In this document: positions 1 through 9,074 of the stretch, one piece after another
Layout: each line of letters opens with the position of its first letter
How positions within the stretch are numbered: position 1 is the stretch's first letter
Notes under the pieces: generated by a model
Databases searched by the model: none
Seen by the model: only the letters and a program-made list of their open reading frames with translations
What the model was told of the DNA's origin: nothing
DNA from: Photobacterium marinum
GTDB taxonomy: Bacteria; Pseudomonadota; Gammaproteobacteria; Enterobacterales; Vibrionaceae
Assembly (NCBI RefSeq): GCF_000331515.1
Contig: NZ_AMZO01000016.1
Span: 328,351-392,350 of the forward strand
Direction of reading: 5' to 3'
DNA: 64,000 nucleotides
Translations under genes and position numbers: made by a program

Positions 1-918
1 GTACCTGAAAACGAAATCAAAGGCATTCCACAGGTGCACATTCAGGATACCGGTATCAGTAAGCTGTTCCAGGAAGCCAGCATGTACTACGCGCCTGTTG
101 CTAACGTTGTCGCATTGCAGATTGACAATGACAATGCTGAGCTGGATGTCGGCCAGATCAAAGCTAAAGACATCGCATACAACTACCAGTATGCAGGTGG
201 TGAAATTACCGTTTATGAAATGACGGGGAAAGAGCTGAAGACTTACATGGAATGGTCAGCTGGCTATTTCAACAGCGTGAGAGACGGTGACGTAACTTAC
301 AGCTTTAACGCTAAGCGTCGCGCATCTAAATACTCCACCAACGATTTCTTTGCCGGTGTTACTTACACCATTGATTTGACGGAACCAGCAGGCCAACGAA
401 TCAAAGATCTTCAGTTTGCGGACGGTAAGATGATCACCGATACCACACCTATCCGCCTTGGTATGAACAGCTATCGTATGGGTCACCTGACCAAAGCAGG
501 TGGCATACTGGAAGGCCAATCGTTCCCTGTTCTGTTTGATACTGAAGCTGAATTTGGTGAAGAAGCAGGTACCATCCGTAACCTGACTATCCGCTACCTG
601 ACCGAAGTGAAGAAAGGTCACTATGAAGGCAAGCCGACGCATCGCTGGACGCTAAGCGGCCTTAACGGTTACAGCAAAGAACGCGAAATCGTTAAACAAC
701 TAATCAATGAAGGTAAGATCTCCGTACCTACCAGCAAAGATGGCCGCTATACCAACGTTGCTTCGATCAACGTTAAAGACAAGATCTTTACAGATAAAGC
801 TGAGTTTACAAACTACATTGGCAAACTTGAAAAGCAGTTGAAATCAGCAAAATCGGCAGCTGACAAGCAGCAGATCGAGCGTGATATGGTAATTGCCAAA
901 GCGCTAAATAAAGCCTGA
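1..918 (+). CDS. 5'-nucleotidase/metallophosphatase family protein, C-terminal part
   Basis: The reading frame is open from base 1, so this is the 3' part of a gene that starts upstream. About 305 codons remain. The sequence matches the C-terminal, substrate-binding domain of UshA-type periplasmic 5'-nucleotidases: it has the block GVTYTIDLTEPAGQRI (about residue 120), followed by a long mixed alpha/beta region. The N-terminal metallophosphatase domain with the metal ligands lies outside the window, so catalytic competence cannot be judged. In the family the enzyme hydrolyses nucleotides to nucleosides in the periplasm for salvage. A Lys/Ala-rich helical tail ends the protein. A strong terminator follows at once, so the gene ends its transcription unit. 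Confidence 0.85.
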   Translation, partial: VPENEIKGIPQVHIQDTGISKLFQEASMYYAPVANVVALQIDNDNAELDVGQIKAKDIAYNYQYAGGEITVYEMTGKELKTYMEWSAGYFNSVRDGDVTYSFNAKRRASKYSTNDFFAGVTYTIDLTEPAGQRIKDLQFADGKMITDTTPIRLGMNSYRMGHLTKAGGILEGQSFPVLFDTEAEFGEEAGTIRNLTIRYLTEVKKGHYEGKPTHRWTLSGLNGYSKEREIVKQLINEGKISVPTSKDGRYTNVASINVKDKIFTDKAEFTNYIGKLEKQLKSAKSAADKQQIERDMVIAKALNKA

Positions 919-959
919 TAACGAATCTTTAATTATATAATTCTTTATATTCTCTTCTT

Positions 960-987
960 GCCTCCGGTTATGCCGGAGGCTTTTTTG
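960..987 (+). terminator. Rho-independent terminator after the 5'-nucleotidase gene
   Basis: GCCTCCGG and CCGGAGGC form an 8-bp perfect stem around a TTATG loop, followed by a run of T. The rest of the gap up to 1221 is AT-rich; I see no gene in it, and it presumably holds the promoter of the carrier gene that follows. Confidence 0.9.
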
Positions 988-1221
988 TCCTAACTTTCTA
1001 TTTGTTGAGTGAAATTTGCTCGCTGTCTCAATTTCGAATTTATCTGCAATCAAGATAATATGATTGTGATATCCAGCCGTATTTTAATTGCTCCTTACAA
1101 TAAAATCCCACACTAGCTAGAGTTGAATAGTTATTTACTCTGACTAATTTAATTTCTGCAAAACTAGAAACTAACCTGAATAAATCCACACTTCACTCAG
1201 ACTGATTTACAAGGGGTTGTT

Positions 1222-2757
1222 ATGAGTACCGAAGGAGCAACAGTCGACAGACCAGCGAAAAAGAAACTCAGTTTCCCTTCCGCCTACACGGTTCTGTTTT
1301 GTGTCGCCGCAATTGTGGCATTACTGACCTGGTTCGTAGATGCCGGTGTCTATAATAAGTTGTCCTATCAGGGCGACAGTTTCATGATCACCTATGCGGA
1401 TGGCAGCACCAAAGATCTGCCCGCAACACAAGAAACGCTGGATAGTGTCGGCATCAAAGCTGACCTCGAAAAATTCGTCAACGGCGATATTTACAAGCCA
1501 GTAGGTATTCCTAACTCCTACACTCCGGTTGAACCTAATCCACAGGGAATATTGGAACTGTTTAAAGCCCCTATCCAGGGTATGTATCAGTCTATTGACG
1601 TGGTATTTTTCGTCCTGGTTATCGGTGGCTTCATCGGTATTGTGAACCATTCAGGTGCATTCGGTGCCGGTATTAACCGCCTGTCACAAGTGATGACCGG
1701 CAGGGAAAAATGGCTGATCGTGATTGTAACGGCGCTGATCTCCCTTGGTGGTACCAGCTTCGGTATGGCTGAGGAAACCATCGCCTTCTACCCGATTCTA
1801 GTGCCTATCTTCATCGCCGCCGGATACGACGCGATTGTTGCACTGGCCGCCATCTACCTTGGTTCTTCAATCGGTACTATGTGTTCTACCGTGAACCCAT
1901 TCAGTACCATCATCGCGTCCAACGCTGCGGGTATTAACTGGACGCTGGGTCTGACTTCCCGTATGGCCTTGCTAACGGTCGGCACCATTGTTTGTATTCT
2001 CTACATTATCCGTTATGCACAGCGTGTTAAGGAAGATCCAACCAAATCTCTTATCTACAGCCAGAAGAAAGAGATTGAAGAACGCTTCCTGAAAAACTTC
2101 AATAAAGACGGTGGCACAACCAAGCTTGATAAGAAGCACAGCATCATCCTGACTCTGTTTGCTTCAACCTTCTTTATCATGGTTTACGGTGTTTCCAGCT
2201 TAGGCTGGTGGTTTGAGGAAATGACCACCCTATTCTTCGTTTCTTCTATTGTGATTGCACTGGTCGACCGCATTCCGGAAAAAGAGTTTGTTCGCGAATT
2301 TATTCAGGGTGCTAACGACTTACTCGGTGTAGCTCTGATCATTGCTATTGCACGTGGTGTAACTGTTCTGATGGACGGCGGTATGATCAGTGACTCTATC
2401 CTAAATGCCAGCGCCTCAATGGTTGATGGTATGGATAAAGGCCTGTTCATCGTTGTGATGATGTTCCTATTTGGCGGTGTCTCTTTCTTCGTGCCTTCTT
2501 CATCCGGCCTGGCTGTACTTTCTATGCCAATCATGGCTCCGCTGGCTGATGTCGTTGGTATTCCTCGCGACAATATCGTCAGCGCTTATCAGTTCGGTAT
2601 GGGTCTGATGGCCTTCATTACACCAACCGGCCTGGTACTGGCATCACTGGCAATGGTGAATGTGACTTTCGATAAGTGGCTGAAGTTTGTTATGCCGCTA
2701 CTGGGTATTCTCATTGCACTGTCTGCGGCGACACTGTTGATTAACGTCTATATCTAA
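1222..2757 (+). CDS. YfcC family membrane transporter (DcuC/C4-dicarboxylate carrier superfamily)
   Basis: A 511-residue polytopic inner-membrane protein with about a dozen hydrophobic segments. Residues 20-40 form the first one, then comes a periplasmic insert of about 70 residues (roughly 45-115), then clustered membrane helices. Glycine-rich re-entrant-type stretches are visible, such as GGTSFGMAEETIAFYP in the first half and GGVSFFVPSSSGLAVLSMP in the second; both are hallmarks of the YfcC/DcuC-like carriers. The family is usually annotated as dicarboxylate or basic amino acid transporters, and the substrate cannot be read from sequence. The start is well supported by AAGGGG 7-8 bases upstream of the ATG. 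It stands alone, between two terminators. Confidence 0.88.
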   Translation: MSTEGATVDRPAKKKLSFPSAYTVLFCVAAIVALLTWFVDAGVYNKLSYQGDSFMITYADGSTKDLPATQETLDSVGIKADLEKFVNGDIYKPVGIPNSYTPVEPNPQGILELFKAPIQGMYQSIDVVFFVLVIGGFIGIVNHSGAFGAGINRLSQVMTGREKWLIVIVTALISLGGTSFGMAEETIAFYPILVPIFIAAGYDAIVALAAIYLGSSIGTMCSTVNPFSTIIASNAAGINWTLGLTSRMALLTVGTIVCILYIIRYAQRVKEDPTKSLIYSQKKEIEERFLKNFNKDGGTTKLDKKHSIILTLFASTFFIMVYGVSSLGWWFEEMTTLFFVSSIVIALVDRIPEKEFVREFIQGANDLLGVALIIAIARGVTVLMDGGMISDSILNASASMVDGMDKGLFIVVMMFLFGGVSFFVPSSSGLAVLSMPIMAPLADVVGIPRDNIVSAYQFGMGLMAFITPTGLVLASLAMVNVTFDKWLKFVMPLLGILIALSAATLLINVYI

Positions 2758-2785
2758 TCCTTATCACTTAGCATTGGCTAATTTC

Positions 2786-2824
2786 AAACACTCAACACTA
2801 CAAAAAAGTGTTGAGTGTTTTTCT
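2786..2824 (+). terminator. Strong Rho-independent terminator after the YfcC-type gene
   Basis: A 14-bp perfect inverted repeat (AAACACTCAACACT / AGTGTTGAGTGTTT) with a 7-base loop, followed by TTTTTCTTT. Confidence 0.92.
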
Positions 2825-2970
2825 TTAAACCAGAATCCTCAAGTGTTCCCACTTCTGAGTCAATTTGAAAAACATCTCGTAACCATCGGTAATTCTTCCA
2901 TTTTCAGCACAGAAAAAACCATCCGCGGCTATGATTAATAAATTACTTAAACCAACTAAAGCGAAAAGCG

Positions 2971-3612
2971 ATGTCGGAAAACCAGCCTGAGCCTTTGGCA
3001 CCCCAATTTACCGTTACTGCACTGCTCTATGATGAATTTGATTTACTGGAAGTTGCTGGCCCACTGGAAATGTTTGGCTTATTGCCTGAGTATTTCACCA
3101 TTCAGCTTGTTTCTCAGCACGGCAAACCAGTGTGTAGTAAACAGGGCCCTCAACTGGTAGCTGATTACAGCGTTTACCACACTTTTCAAACCGATATTTT
3201 ATTAGTGCCGGGAGGCCCCGGCGCACAAGATGCCATCAGAAACACAGTAATCATGAACTGGCTACAGCAACACAGCAGCAAAACAGACTATATCTGCTCG
3301 ATATGTACAGGTGCCGCCCTGCTTGCCCATGCCGGGCTGTTAAAAGAAAAGGCAGCAACAACCAATAAAAAGCGTTATCGCTGGGTTACCGGTTTTGGCA
3401 GTGAGATAAACTGGTATCCGGTAGCCCGGTGGGTTAAAGACGGACGGATCTATACCTCTTCAGGTATCTCCGCAGGAATTGATGTATCGCTGGCAATCAT
3501 TTCACAGTTACTTAATGAAGACATTGCTCGTAAAACCGCAATTGAAGCTGAATATATCTGGGTCAACGACCCGACTGAAGACCCTTTTGCACCATTACAT
3601 ATTGTTCAATAA
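2971..3612 (+). CDS. DJ-1/PfpI family protein
   Basis: A 213-residue cytoplasmic protein of the DJ-1/PfpI (class I glutamine amidotransferase-like) fold. The nucleophile elbow is clear: YICSICTGAALLAHAGLL, with the reactive cysteine in CTGA (about residue 114). The preceding strand ILLVPGGPGAQ supplies the GG turn. The C-terminal half has TSSGISAGIDVSL, as in the AmiT/isonitrile hydratase-like and AraC-linked members. No DNA-binding domain is attached, so it is a stand-alone enzyme or chaperone rather than a GlxA-type regulator. The substrate is unknown. It is a single gene with no obvious partner. Confidence 0.88.
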   Translation: MSENQPEPLAPQFTVTALLYDEFDLLEVAGPLEMFGLLPEYFTIQLVSQHGKPVCSKQGPQLVADYSVYHTFQTDILLVPGGPGAQDAIRNTVIMNWLQQHSSKTDYICSICTGAALLAHAGLLKEKAATTNKKRYRWVTGFGSEINWYPVARWVKDGRIYTSSGISAGIDVSLAIISQLLNEDIARKTAIEAEYIWVNDPTEDPFAPLHIVQ

Positions 3613-3631
3613 CAACTGATTGATCCATAGG

Positions 3632-3961
3632 CTATTCCCACATGATATAGCACTCCTCCTTCTCGGCTTCTTTCAGCATTTCAATCAGGGGAATAGCACG
3701 GTTATAGAGGCCAATCATCGGTTCGACATCCTGGTCATCACAGTCATCAATATTCATCGCCGGATCATCACCGGCGTTCTGCTCAATTTCACGAACCCAA
3801 TTAACCGCCTGCTGTAAGTTAACCAGTGCCTGAGGCACATTTTCAGCATCAATTGCACCGGGAATGTTTTCGCAAAATCCCATTAGCCTTAGCATTTGTT
3901 TGGCAACATCACCAAACATGATGATATTTCCGCTCACTTTACAATGAAAAGTCACCAACAT
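3632..3961 (-). CDS. DUF1840 domain-containing protein
   Basis: A 109-residue, strongly acidic soluble protein. It begins LVTFHCKVSGNIIMFGDVA and has the central GAIDAENVPQAL segment characteristic of DUF1840, a conserved proteobacterial family of unknown function. The start is chosen at the first ATG because GGAG lies 7 bases upstream. It ends convergent to the DJ-1/PfpI gene, 19 bp away, and is transcribed in the same direction as the rhomboid gene behind it, 45 bp away, so the two may form one transcript. Confidence 0.85.
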   Translation of the reverse strand: MLVTFHCKVSGNIIMFGDVAKQMLRLMGFCENIPGAIDAENVPQALVNLQQAVNWVREIEQNAGDDPAMNIDDCDDQDVEPMIGLYNRAIPLIEMLKEAEKEECYIMWE

Positions 3962-4006
3962 AATAAGCTCCGATAAATTCTGCTTTCAAACAGTGAAACA
4001 ATATAA

Positions 4007-4582
4007 TTAAGACACTGTCTCTCTGCGTTTGTCTTTTCTTGCCAGGATATAACCAGTAACGGCCCCGGCTAAAGCACCGAACAAGTGACTTTCATAACTA
4101 ACCCAGCTGTGATTCGGTATGAAGCCCCACACCATTGAGCCATAAAAGAACATCACAATGAGGGCTATCGCTATAGATTTTACGCTCCGGTACATAATGG
4201 CGTATACCAACAAATACGCCCACAAACCATAAACAATACCACTCATGCCAATGTGATAATTCATTCGCCCGAAAAGCCAGACTCCAATTCCGCTTCCGAT
4301 CCAGCTAACCAGAAATACCCCCATAAAGCGGGCAAGACCAAAACTGGAAACCAAAAAACCGAGAATACAGAATGACACTAAATTGCTGACTAAATGAGCT
4401 ATGGAGCCGTGCAGAAACGGGTAGAAAATGATGCCGATAAAATGGCTAAAGTGACGAGGTAACACACCGAAATCATTCAGTTGCCCCCGAAAGAAAATAT
4501 TCACAACATGGATAAGAACAGTAAAAAGGCATATAAAGCCAATTACTTTCAAAGAATCACCAGAACTCCGACGCAATGCCAT
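4007..4582 (-). CDS. Rhomboid family intramembrane serine protease
   Basis: A 191-residue six-helix membrane protein with the complete rhomboid active site. HGSIAHLVSN provides the conserved His and Asn of TM2, GMSGIVYG the catalytic Ser in TM4, and SYESHLFGALAGA the catalytic His in TM6. It is short and lacks the cytosolic N-terminal domain of GlpG, like the minimal rhomboids often seen in gamma-proteobacteria. It cleaves single-pass membrane proteins within the bilayer; the substrates are not deducible. It lies upstream of the DUF1840 gene on the same strand. Confidence 0.9.
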   Translation of the reverse strand: MALRRSSGDSLKVIGFICLFTVLIHVVNIFFRGQLNDFGVLPRHFSHFIGIIFYPFLHGSIAHLVSNLVSFCILGFLVSSFGLARFMGVFLVSWIGSGIGVWLFGRMNYHIGMSGIVYGLWAYLLVYAIMYRSVKSIAIALIVMFFYGSMVWGFIPNHSWVSYESHLFGALAGAVTGYILARKDKRRETVS

Positions 4583-4690
4583 TCCCTCATCAGACCAAAA
4601 ACCATATCTCTACTTTCTTAAGTATAAATGGCAGACTAACAATGATGTGGGATATTGCGCAAAGAGTTCTCTGATATTAGCAAGTTATAT

Positions 4691-5497
4691 TTACCAAAAT
4701 GACTGGCGTTGCTGGTAATCAATGTCTGTTTTTGAGCGCTGCCGCTTACCGGCTATAAAGAAGTTTCGTCCCAGCAGCAGGCGAATCTGACTCAGTGTCT
4801 CTCTGGCCAGCAGCCTCCGCTCACTGCCATTCCAGCAACGATTTGTTGTGTGTTTGATAGCGGCAAGTGCATCCGGTGAGGCCAGTTCTATTCTGCGACA
4901 AAACTCAAGTGCCGCAACCATAGGATCATCACTGACATCAGTAACAAGAGATAGCTTCAGGGCCTGCTCACCAGATATGATTTCTCCCGTCATGGTTAGC
5001 TTCATGGCGACATCCTTGGAAACCACTTCCCTTAATGACATCAAACCCGCCATATCCGGCACCAGCCCCCAACGCACTTCCATGATGGATAATTCTGTGT
5101 CTGGCTTAACAAACCTGAAATCTGCACCCATTACAACCTGTAAACCACCACCGTAACAACGCCCTTCAATAACCGCTATCACAGGAACCGGAATCAAACG
5201 CCAGTTCCTCGAAACTCTCTGAGCTAAATTTGCATTACCGGGTAACCATTTTGCCAGCAAACGTAAGGCTTTCTGCTTTGATGTCGCAACGCTTTTGATA
5301 TCAAGACCGCTGCTGAAAGTTCCGCCGTTACCGGTAAGGATCACGGCCCGAATGTCTTTACGCTTACGTAACTGTTTACTGATCAGATCCAACTCAATAA
5401 ACATTTCCATATCCAGCGCATTTAGTTTATCCGTCCGGTTTAGTGCTACAGTGACGATTCCCTGGTGTTCTGTCACTTCAAGTCTTTTCCAAGCCAT
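4691..5497 (-). CDS. Enoyl-CoA hydratase/isomerase (crotonase) family protein
   Basis: About 268 residues with the crotonase fold. LNRTDKLNALDMEM and GNGGTFSSGLDIKSV give the CoA-binding loop and first oxyanion-hole peptide. VIEGRCYGGGLQVVMGADFR gives the second oxyanion-hole glycines. Further in, ELSIMEVRWGLVPDMAG carries the usual active-site region, with Glu/Asp positions compatible with a hydratase or isomerase. I prefer the internal ATG at 5497 because AAGG is 9 bases upstream. The upstream in-frame ATGs add a hydrophobic stretch foreign to the family. It acts on acyl-CoA thioesters in the cytoplasm; the substrate is unknown. The gene is isolated, with no beta-oxidation partners beside it. 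Confidence 0.88.
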   Translation of the reverse strand: MAWKRLEVTEHQGIVTVALNRTDKLNALDMEMFIELDLISKQLRKRKDIRAVILTGNGGTFSSGLDIKSVATSKQKALRLLAKWLPGNANLAQRVSRNWRLIPVPVIAVIEGRCYGGGLQVVMGADFRFVKPDTELSIMEVRWGLVPDMAGLMSLREVVSKDVAMKLTMTGEIISGEQALKLSLVTDVSDDPMVAALEFCRRIELASPDALAAIKHTTNRCWNGSERRLLARETLSQIRLLLGRNFFIAGKRQRSKTDIDYQQRQSFW

Positions 5498-5731
5498 AAC
5501 AGTCATCCTTATCTGGTCTGTCCAGTTAAATCTAACACACCATAAACAAAAGACTAAATAACAACCAGCAAAGAGATTGCAACAAATCAGCATAAAACCC
5601 TAACAATTAAAAGGTTTATGAGTCTTTTTTGCCCATGCAAATCAAACGACAATACAAACCTGTTGCATATTAATCTTTTCGCAGTACACTTCACTTTTAT
5701 AAGAACGTAGTACGGTTAGGTTACACAAGAC

Positions 5732-7162
5732 ATGAAGCTTATTAGCAAACTTAGCTTGATATCTGCCCTATGTGGACTTGTGGCATGTAATGCGGAAAGC
5801 CGAATCGAACTTAAATCATTTGATATGGCTTCCGAGCGCCACAATGAGATCATTAGTGGCTATATTGTTACGGAGCAAAAGGACCTGCTATCCGTTCCTG
5901 AAGAATTTATTAAGATACACAATCTTTCACATCATCTTCTTGAGCAGCACTGGCTTCAGAACCCGAATTTCATCGGCGATGTGACTGAGCTAAAACGACT
6001 GTTCCGGGAAACTCGTTTGCCGGAAGCAGCCTCTTTTATTGCAACTTTGAATGCCACTAAACAGCGTTATCTGAACAACCTGGATAATGTAAACGCCATT
6101 GCCTTCGCGATGCAACGTGACGTGGACAAAGATCTGGACGGTTACCAAAACACACTAGAGCAGTTGCAACATAAGATCCAATTGCTGGAAACACCTGAAG
6201 AGGCATACCATAAAAAAGTGGCCAGCCTTGAGAAGGAAATACGTATCGAGTCCAAACGATATGGAGAGTTGAGTAAGTCGTTGCACGGTTCATTACAGAA
6301 AATCCTCGATGACTATATGCCCGGCTCTCAGCTGATTCATCAGCTCAAGTTTAATTATGACAACCTCCCTCATGCGATGTGCCGCCAATTTAGAGGGATG
6401 TCTGAACTTGTAGCGTCAATCAGTAGCAACTGTGTTTATATTAATCGCGACCAGATGTTGTCCGCTTTTCCTGCATCACTCGCAGATGAAGCTAATAAGG
6501 TCATTAATGAACACGTTCCTGATCTCTGGCGCAGCATGACAAGGTTGAATGGCTACTTTGATACCTCAACAAACAGTCAGTTTTTCAAAGACAATCTGAG
6601 AAGCCAACTGGCTAAAACACGTCAGGCTCTACGTGAAAAGCGGTATCTGGATCAGCAACAGTCAGAAAAACTACTCGAAAATTTCAAAATGCAACTAGCC
6701 TCTATAGAAGGAAAACGTAGCAAAGTGATTGATAAAGGTTACCTTGATCAGGAGCTGCGTGTTGATACAGCCTCAAAAGCCTTTATCCGGCTGATGAAAA
6801 AGGCGCAGTCACCAACTTTGCCGTATTCCGAAGTGTATTATGATGCAGGGCTTCAGGAGAGTTTCACTAAAGCCTATGCGAAGAAGTTGCTGACTGAGTA
6901 CCCGGCAGAGCTGTATTTTACGGTTTCCTCTGACGGCGTATTCTCAATTCCCCGTGAGGCTGGTGCACAACAGCTTGTATTTAACTTTGCTGACAGCAGC
7001 CAGTACCTGACCTACGACGTTGTGATACAAAGCTCGCTGCCACAAGTCATTGATTCACAGGATCAGCACGCAGAAATGAGTTCACACTCGTTGTTAGATG
7101 AATTGAAAGGTCAGCTACAAAAACTCTGGGATTCTAAAGCCATTGCTTCTGCATCATATTAA
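5732..7162 (+). CDS. Large lipoprotein of unknown function with helical/coiled-coil body
   Basis: A 476-residue protein with a lipoprotein signal peptide: a Lys near the start, a short hydrophobic core, and the lipobox LVAC, so Cys19 would be lipidated. Most of the mature part is predicted helical and rich in Gln, Lys and Glu, with heptad-like stretches around residues 130-190 (DLDGYQNTLEQLQHKIQLLE and on) and 285-330. Two cysteines (CRQF, SNCVYI) lie near residues 217 and 233. I do not recognise the family with confidence. It stands alone and is followed closely by the small TTG-initiated ORF at 7255. Confidence 0.75.
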   Translation: MKLISKLSLISALCGLVACNAESRIELKSFDMASERHNEIISGYIVTEQKDLLSVPEEFIKIHNLSHHLLEQHWLQNPNFIGDVTELKRLFRETRLPEAASFIATLNATKQRYLNNLDNVNAIAFAMQRDVDKDLDGYQNTLEQLQHKIQLLETPEEAYHKKVASLEKEIRIESKRYGELSKSLHGSLQKILDDYMPGSQLIHQLKFNYDNLPHAMCRQFRGMSELVASISSNCVYINRDQMLSAFPASLADEANKVINEHVPDLWRSMTRLNGYFDTSTNSQFFKDNLRSQLAKTRQALREKRYLDQQQSEKLLENFKMQLASIEGKRSKVIDKGYLDQELRVDTASKAFIRLMKKAQSPTLPYSEVYYDAGLQESFTKAYAKKLLTEYPAELYFTVSSDGVFSIPREAGAQQLVFNFADSSQYLTYDVVIQSSLPQVIDSQDQHAEMSSHSLLDELKGQLQKLWDSKAIASASY

Positions 7163-7207
7163 GAGGTAATGAAAATTTCTCATTGTTAACACACATCTGA
7201 ATATCGC

Positions 7208-7250
7208 GTCCCCCCTACACTCAATTTTGAGTACGACTGTGAAGGGGGAC
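7208..7250 (+). promoter_or_regulatory. Leader hairpin that would hide a ribosome binding site
   Basis: GTCCCCC (7208-7214) is complementary to GGGGGAC (7244-7250), and the second arm is the ribosome binding site of the small ORF starting at TTG 7255. A second palindrome, ACTCAA-TT-TTGAGT (7219-7232), sits in the loop. The arrangement suggests translational control; the trigger is unknown. Confidence 0.5.
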
Positions 7251-7254
7251 AAGC

Positions 7255-7440
7255 TTGGAAGATAAAGTACTGATTGCTGATACTAAAGATATTCTCGATG
7301 CATTTGTTGATAACGGACTGCACAAAGAATTTGCCATCTATTGCCAGTTTCCCCATACAGGTAAAGCGCTGGAAGATATTCAATTAAGAGATGCTCATTC
7401 CATTGAATTCAATGACGGATTCAGAATTCAAAACAACTAA
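7255..7440 (+). CDS. Small conserved-looking protein, TTG start
   Basis: A 61-codon ORF starting at TTG with GAAGGGGG 6 bases upstream and followed by a strong terminator 14 bp after the stop. These signals make it more credible than chance. The product is acidic, soluble and mixed alpha/beta, with no signal peptide or membrane segment. I do not recognise it. Its ribosome binding site is part of a 7-bp G/C stem in the leader, so expression may be regulated at translation. Confidence 0.55.
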   Translation: MEDKVLIADTKDILDAFVDNGLHKEFAIYCQFPHTGKALEDIQLRDAHSIEFNDGFRIQNN

Positions 7441-7447
7441 TCTCATT

Positions 7448-7481
7448 AAAAAAGCCTCCGATTAATACCGGAGGCTTTTTT
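7448..7481. terminator. Bidirectional terminator between the small ORF and acr3
   Basis: AAAAAAGCCTCCG and CGGAGGCTTTTTT form a 13-bp perfect stem around an 8-base loop. A-tract and T-tract flank both sides, so it can serve the small plus-strand ORF and the convergent acr3. Confidence 0.88.
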
Positions 7482-7513
7482 ATCAATGCTCTCAATAATT
7501 CCTAAAACATGTC

Positions 7514-8539
7514 TTACTGTAGTATCTCTTCAGCGACAAAATCATTCCTTGTTTTATTCGCATAAGCTACCAGCGATAACATCACAGGCACTTCAACCAA
7601 GACACCAACAACGGTGGCCAGTGCCGCACCAGAATGAATTCCAAACAGGCTGATCGCCACAGCTACCGCCAACTCAAAGAAATTGGATGCACCGATCATA
7701 CTGCCCGGCGCAGCAACACAATGTGGCTGTTTCCATTTTTTCATCCAGCGGTATGTGATGATGAAAATCAGATATGTCTGCACCAGAAGCGGAATCGCAA
7801 TCAGCACTATATCTACCGGATTATCAAGGATAGTCTGAGCCTGAAAACCAAATAGTAGAATAACAGTACCGACAAGACCCATAATCGAAAGCGGCTTCAT
7901 GCTTGCAGCCAAGTGGTTTAGCTTTTCTGGTTGTTTCACAAAATGGCGGGTTACAACACCGGCTACCAGCGGAATCACAACAAACAACGCGACTGACAAC
8001 AGCAAGGTATCCCATGGAACAGTCACATCGGTAACACCCAGTAAAAATGCAGCAATCGGCGCAAAAGCCACAACCATAATCAAATCGTTAATCGCTACCT
8101 GCGCCAACGTATAGTTGGCATCCCCTTTCGTCAGCTGGCTCCAGACAAATACCATTGCTGTACAAGGAGCCACGCCAAGCAGGATCATGCCGGCAATATA
8201 CTCTTCTGCCAACGCCGAAGAGATGAAATCACCAAAAACATAGCGCATGAAGAACATAGCTAGCAGAGCCATTGTGAATGGTTTAATCAACCAGTTCACA
8301 ACAATAGTGATCATCAAACCTTTAGGACGACGATGTATATTACGAACAGCGGTAAAGTCCACCTGCATCATCATCGGGTAAATCATTAGCCAGATAAGTA
8401 CCGCTATCACCATATTGATTTGTGCGTACTGCAAATCGCCAAGGAAAGAAAATGCTTCAGGAAAAAATGCCCCACCGACAAGGCCGGCTAGCATACCCAG
8501 CCCTACCCACACACTTAAAAAACGTTCAAAGATACCCAT
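7514..8539 (-). CDS. acr3: ACR3-family arsenite efflux transporter
   Basis: About 341 residues with ten hydrophobic segments, of the bile acid/arsenite (BART) superfamily. The ACR3 signature [19 protein letters not shown] contains the conserved cysteine required for As(OH)3 transport in characterised ACR3 proteins. It uses the proton gradient to export arsenite from the cytoplasm. The start at 8539 (MGIFERF) is preferred because it matches the family's N-terminus; the longer frame adds seven residues. It is controlled by the ArsR gene upstream: a perfect ArsR-type palindrome lies 33-48 bp ahead of the start. No arsenate reductase gene is adjacent in this window. Confidence 0.92.
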   Translation of the reverse strand: MGIFERFLSVWVGLGMLAGLVGGAFFPEAFSFLGDLQYAQINMVIAVLIWLMIYPMMMQVDFTAVRNIHRRPKGLMITIVVNWLIKPFTMALLAMFFMRYVFGDFISSALAEEYIAGMILLGVAPCTAMVFVWSQLTKGDANYTLAQVAINDLIMVVAFAPIAAFLLGVTDVTVPWDTLLLSVALFVVIPLVAGVVTRHFVKQPEKLNHLAASMKPLSIMGLVGTVILLFGFQAQTILDNPVDIVLIAIPLLVQTYLIFIITYRWMKKWKQPHCVAAPGSMIGASNFFELAVAVAISLFGIHSGAALATVVGVLVEVPVMLSLVAYANKTRNDFVAEEILQ

Positions 8540-8571
8540 ATTTTCACCACTAGAAAACAATCAAATAGTTA

Positions 8572-8587
8572 ATCGTCGATAGACGAT
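8572..8587. promoter_or_regulatory. ArsR operator upstream of acr3
   Basis: The perfect palindrome ATCGTC-GATA-GACGAT. It repeats almost exactly at 8970-8985 ahead of arsR, which supports both being ArsR sites. Confidence 0.75.
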
Positions 8588-8640
8588 GTTTATTTTCTCA
8601 AAAAAGGCCATCGTAGATGACCCTTAACTAACCTGTTGAA

Positions 8641-8949
8641 TTACAAATAAGACAAAAGCTCACGGAATTGATCCAGCCTTGCCTGATCGACAGAGAAACA
8701 TGTTCTCGGAGGATTCGGCTCTGCAATGACAAAACCCGCAACCTTTAAAATTCTAAGATGTTCAGAAACGGTAGACTGCGCCAGCCCCAACTCGCTTACC
8801 AAATCGCTGTTCAGGCAACCTTGTTGCCGTGCCAGAATGCGTAGAATTCGAATTCGGGCCGGATGAGCCAGCGCTTTTGCTGCATTAGCTAGCGCCTGCT
8901 CCTTCACTTCATCTACTTCAACCACAGCCAGATCGGTAACACAAGGCAT
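8641..8949 (-). CDS. arsR: ArsR family metalloregulatory repressor
   Basis: A 102-residue winged-helix repressor: ALAHPARIRILRIL, then the recognition helix region LGLAQSTVSEHLRILKVAGFV, then a short wing. In the family, As(III) binding to cysteines releases the dimer from DNA and derepresses efflux. The classical ELCVCDL cysteine pair in the DNA-binding helix is absent. The available cysteines are C3, C45 and C84, so the sensing site must be built differently. The gene lies 101 bp upstream of acr3 on the same strand, with one operator ahead of each gene. Confidence 0.92.
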   Translation of the reverse strand: MPCVTDLAVVEVDEVKEQALANAAKALAHPARIRILRILARQQGCLNSDLVSELGLAQSTVSEHLRILKVAGFVIAEPNPPRTCFSVDQARLDQFRELLSYL

Positions 8950-8969
8950 AAGAACATCTCATTTCGATA

Positions 8970-8985
8970 ATCGTCGAAACACGAT
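8970..8985. promoter_or_regulatory. ArsR operator upstream of arsR (autoregulation)
   Basis: ATCGTC-GAAA-CACGAT, one mismatch from the perfect palindrome found before acr3, located 21-36 bp upstream of the arsR start. Confidence 0.7.
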
Positions 8986-9074
8986 GATAATCCCTTAACC
9001 GAAGCTATGTCAATGATCAGTTGGCTATACTTAAACGCATAAACAATATCAATCAACGAACTGGAAACAACTTT

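Noticed and set aside
5498..5593. N-terminal extension of the crotonase as a signal or membrane anchor
   Set aside because: The residues are Cys-rich and hydrophobic but out of character for the family, and the best ribosome binding site serves the ATG at 5497.
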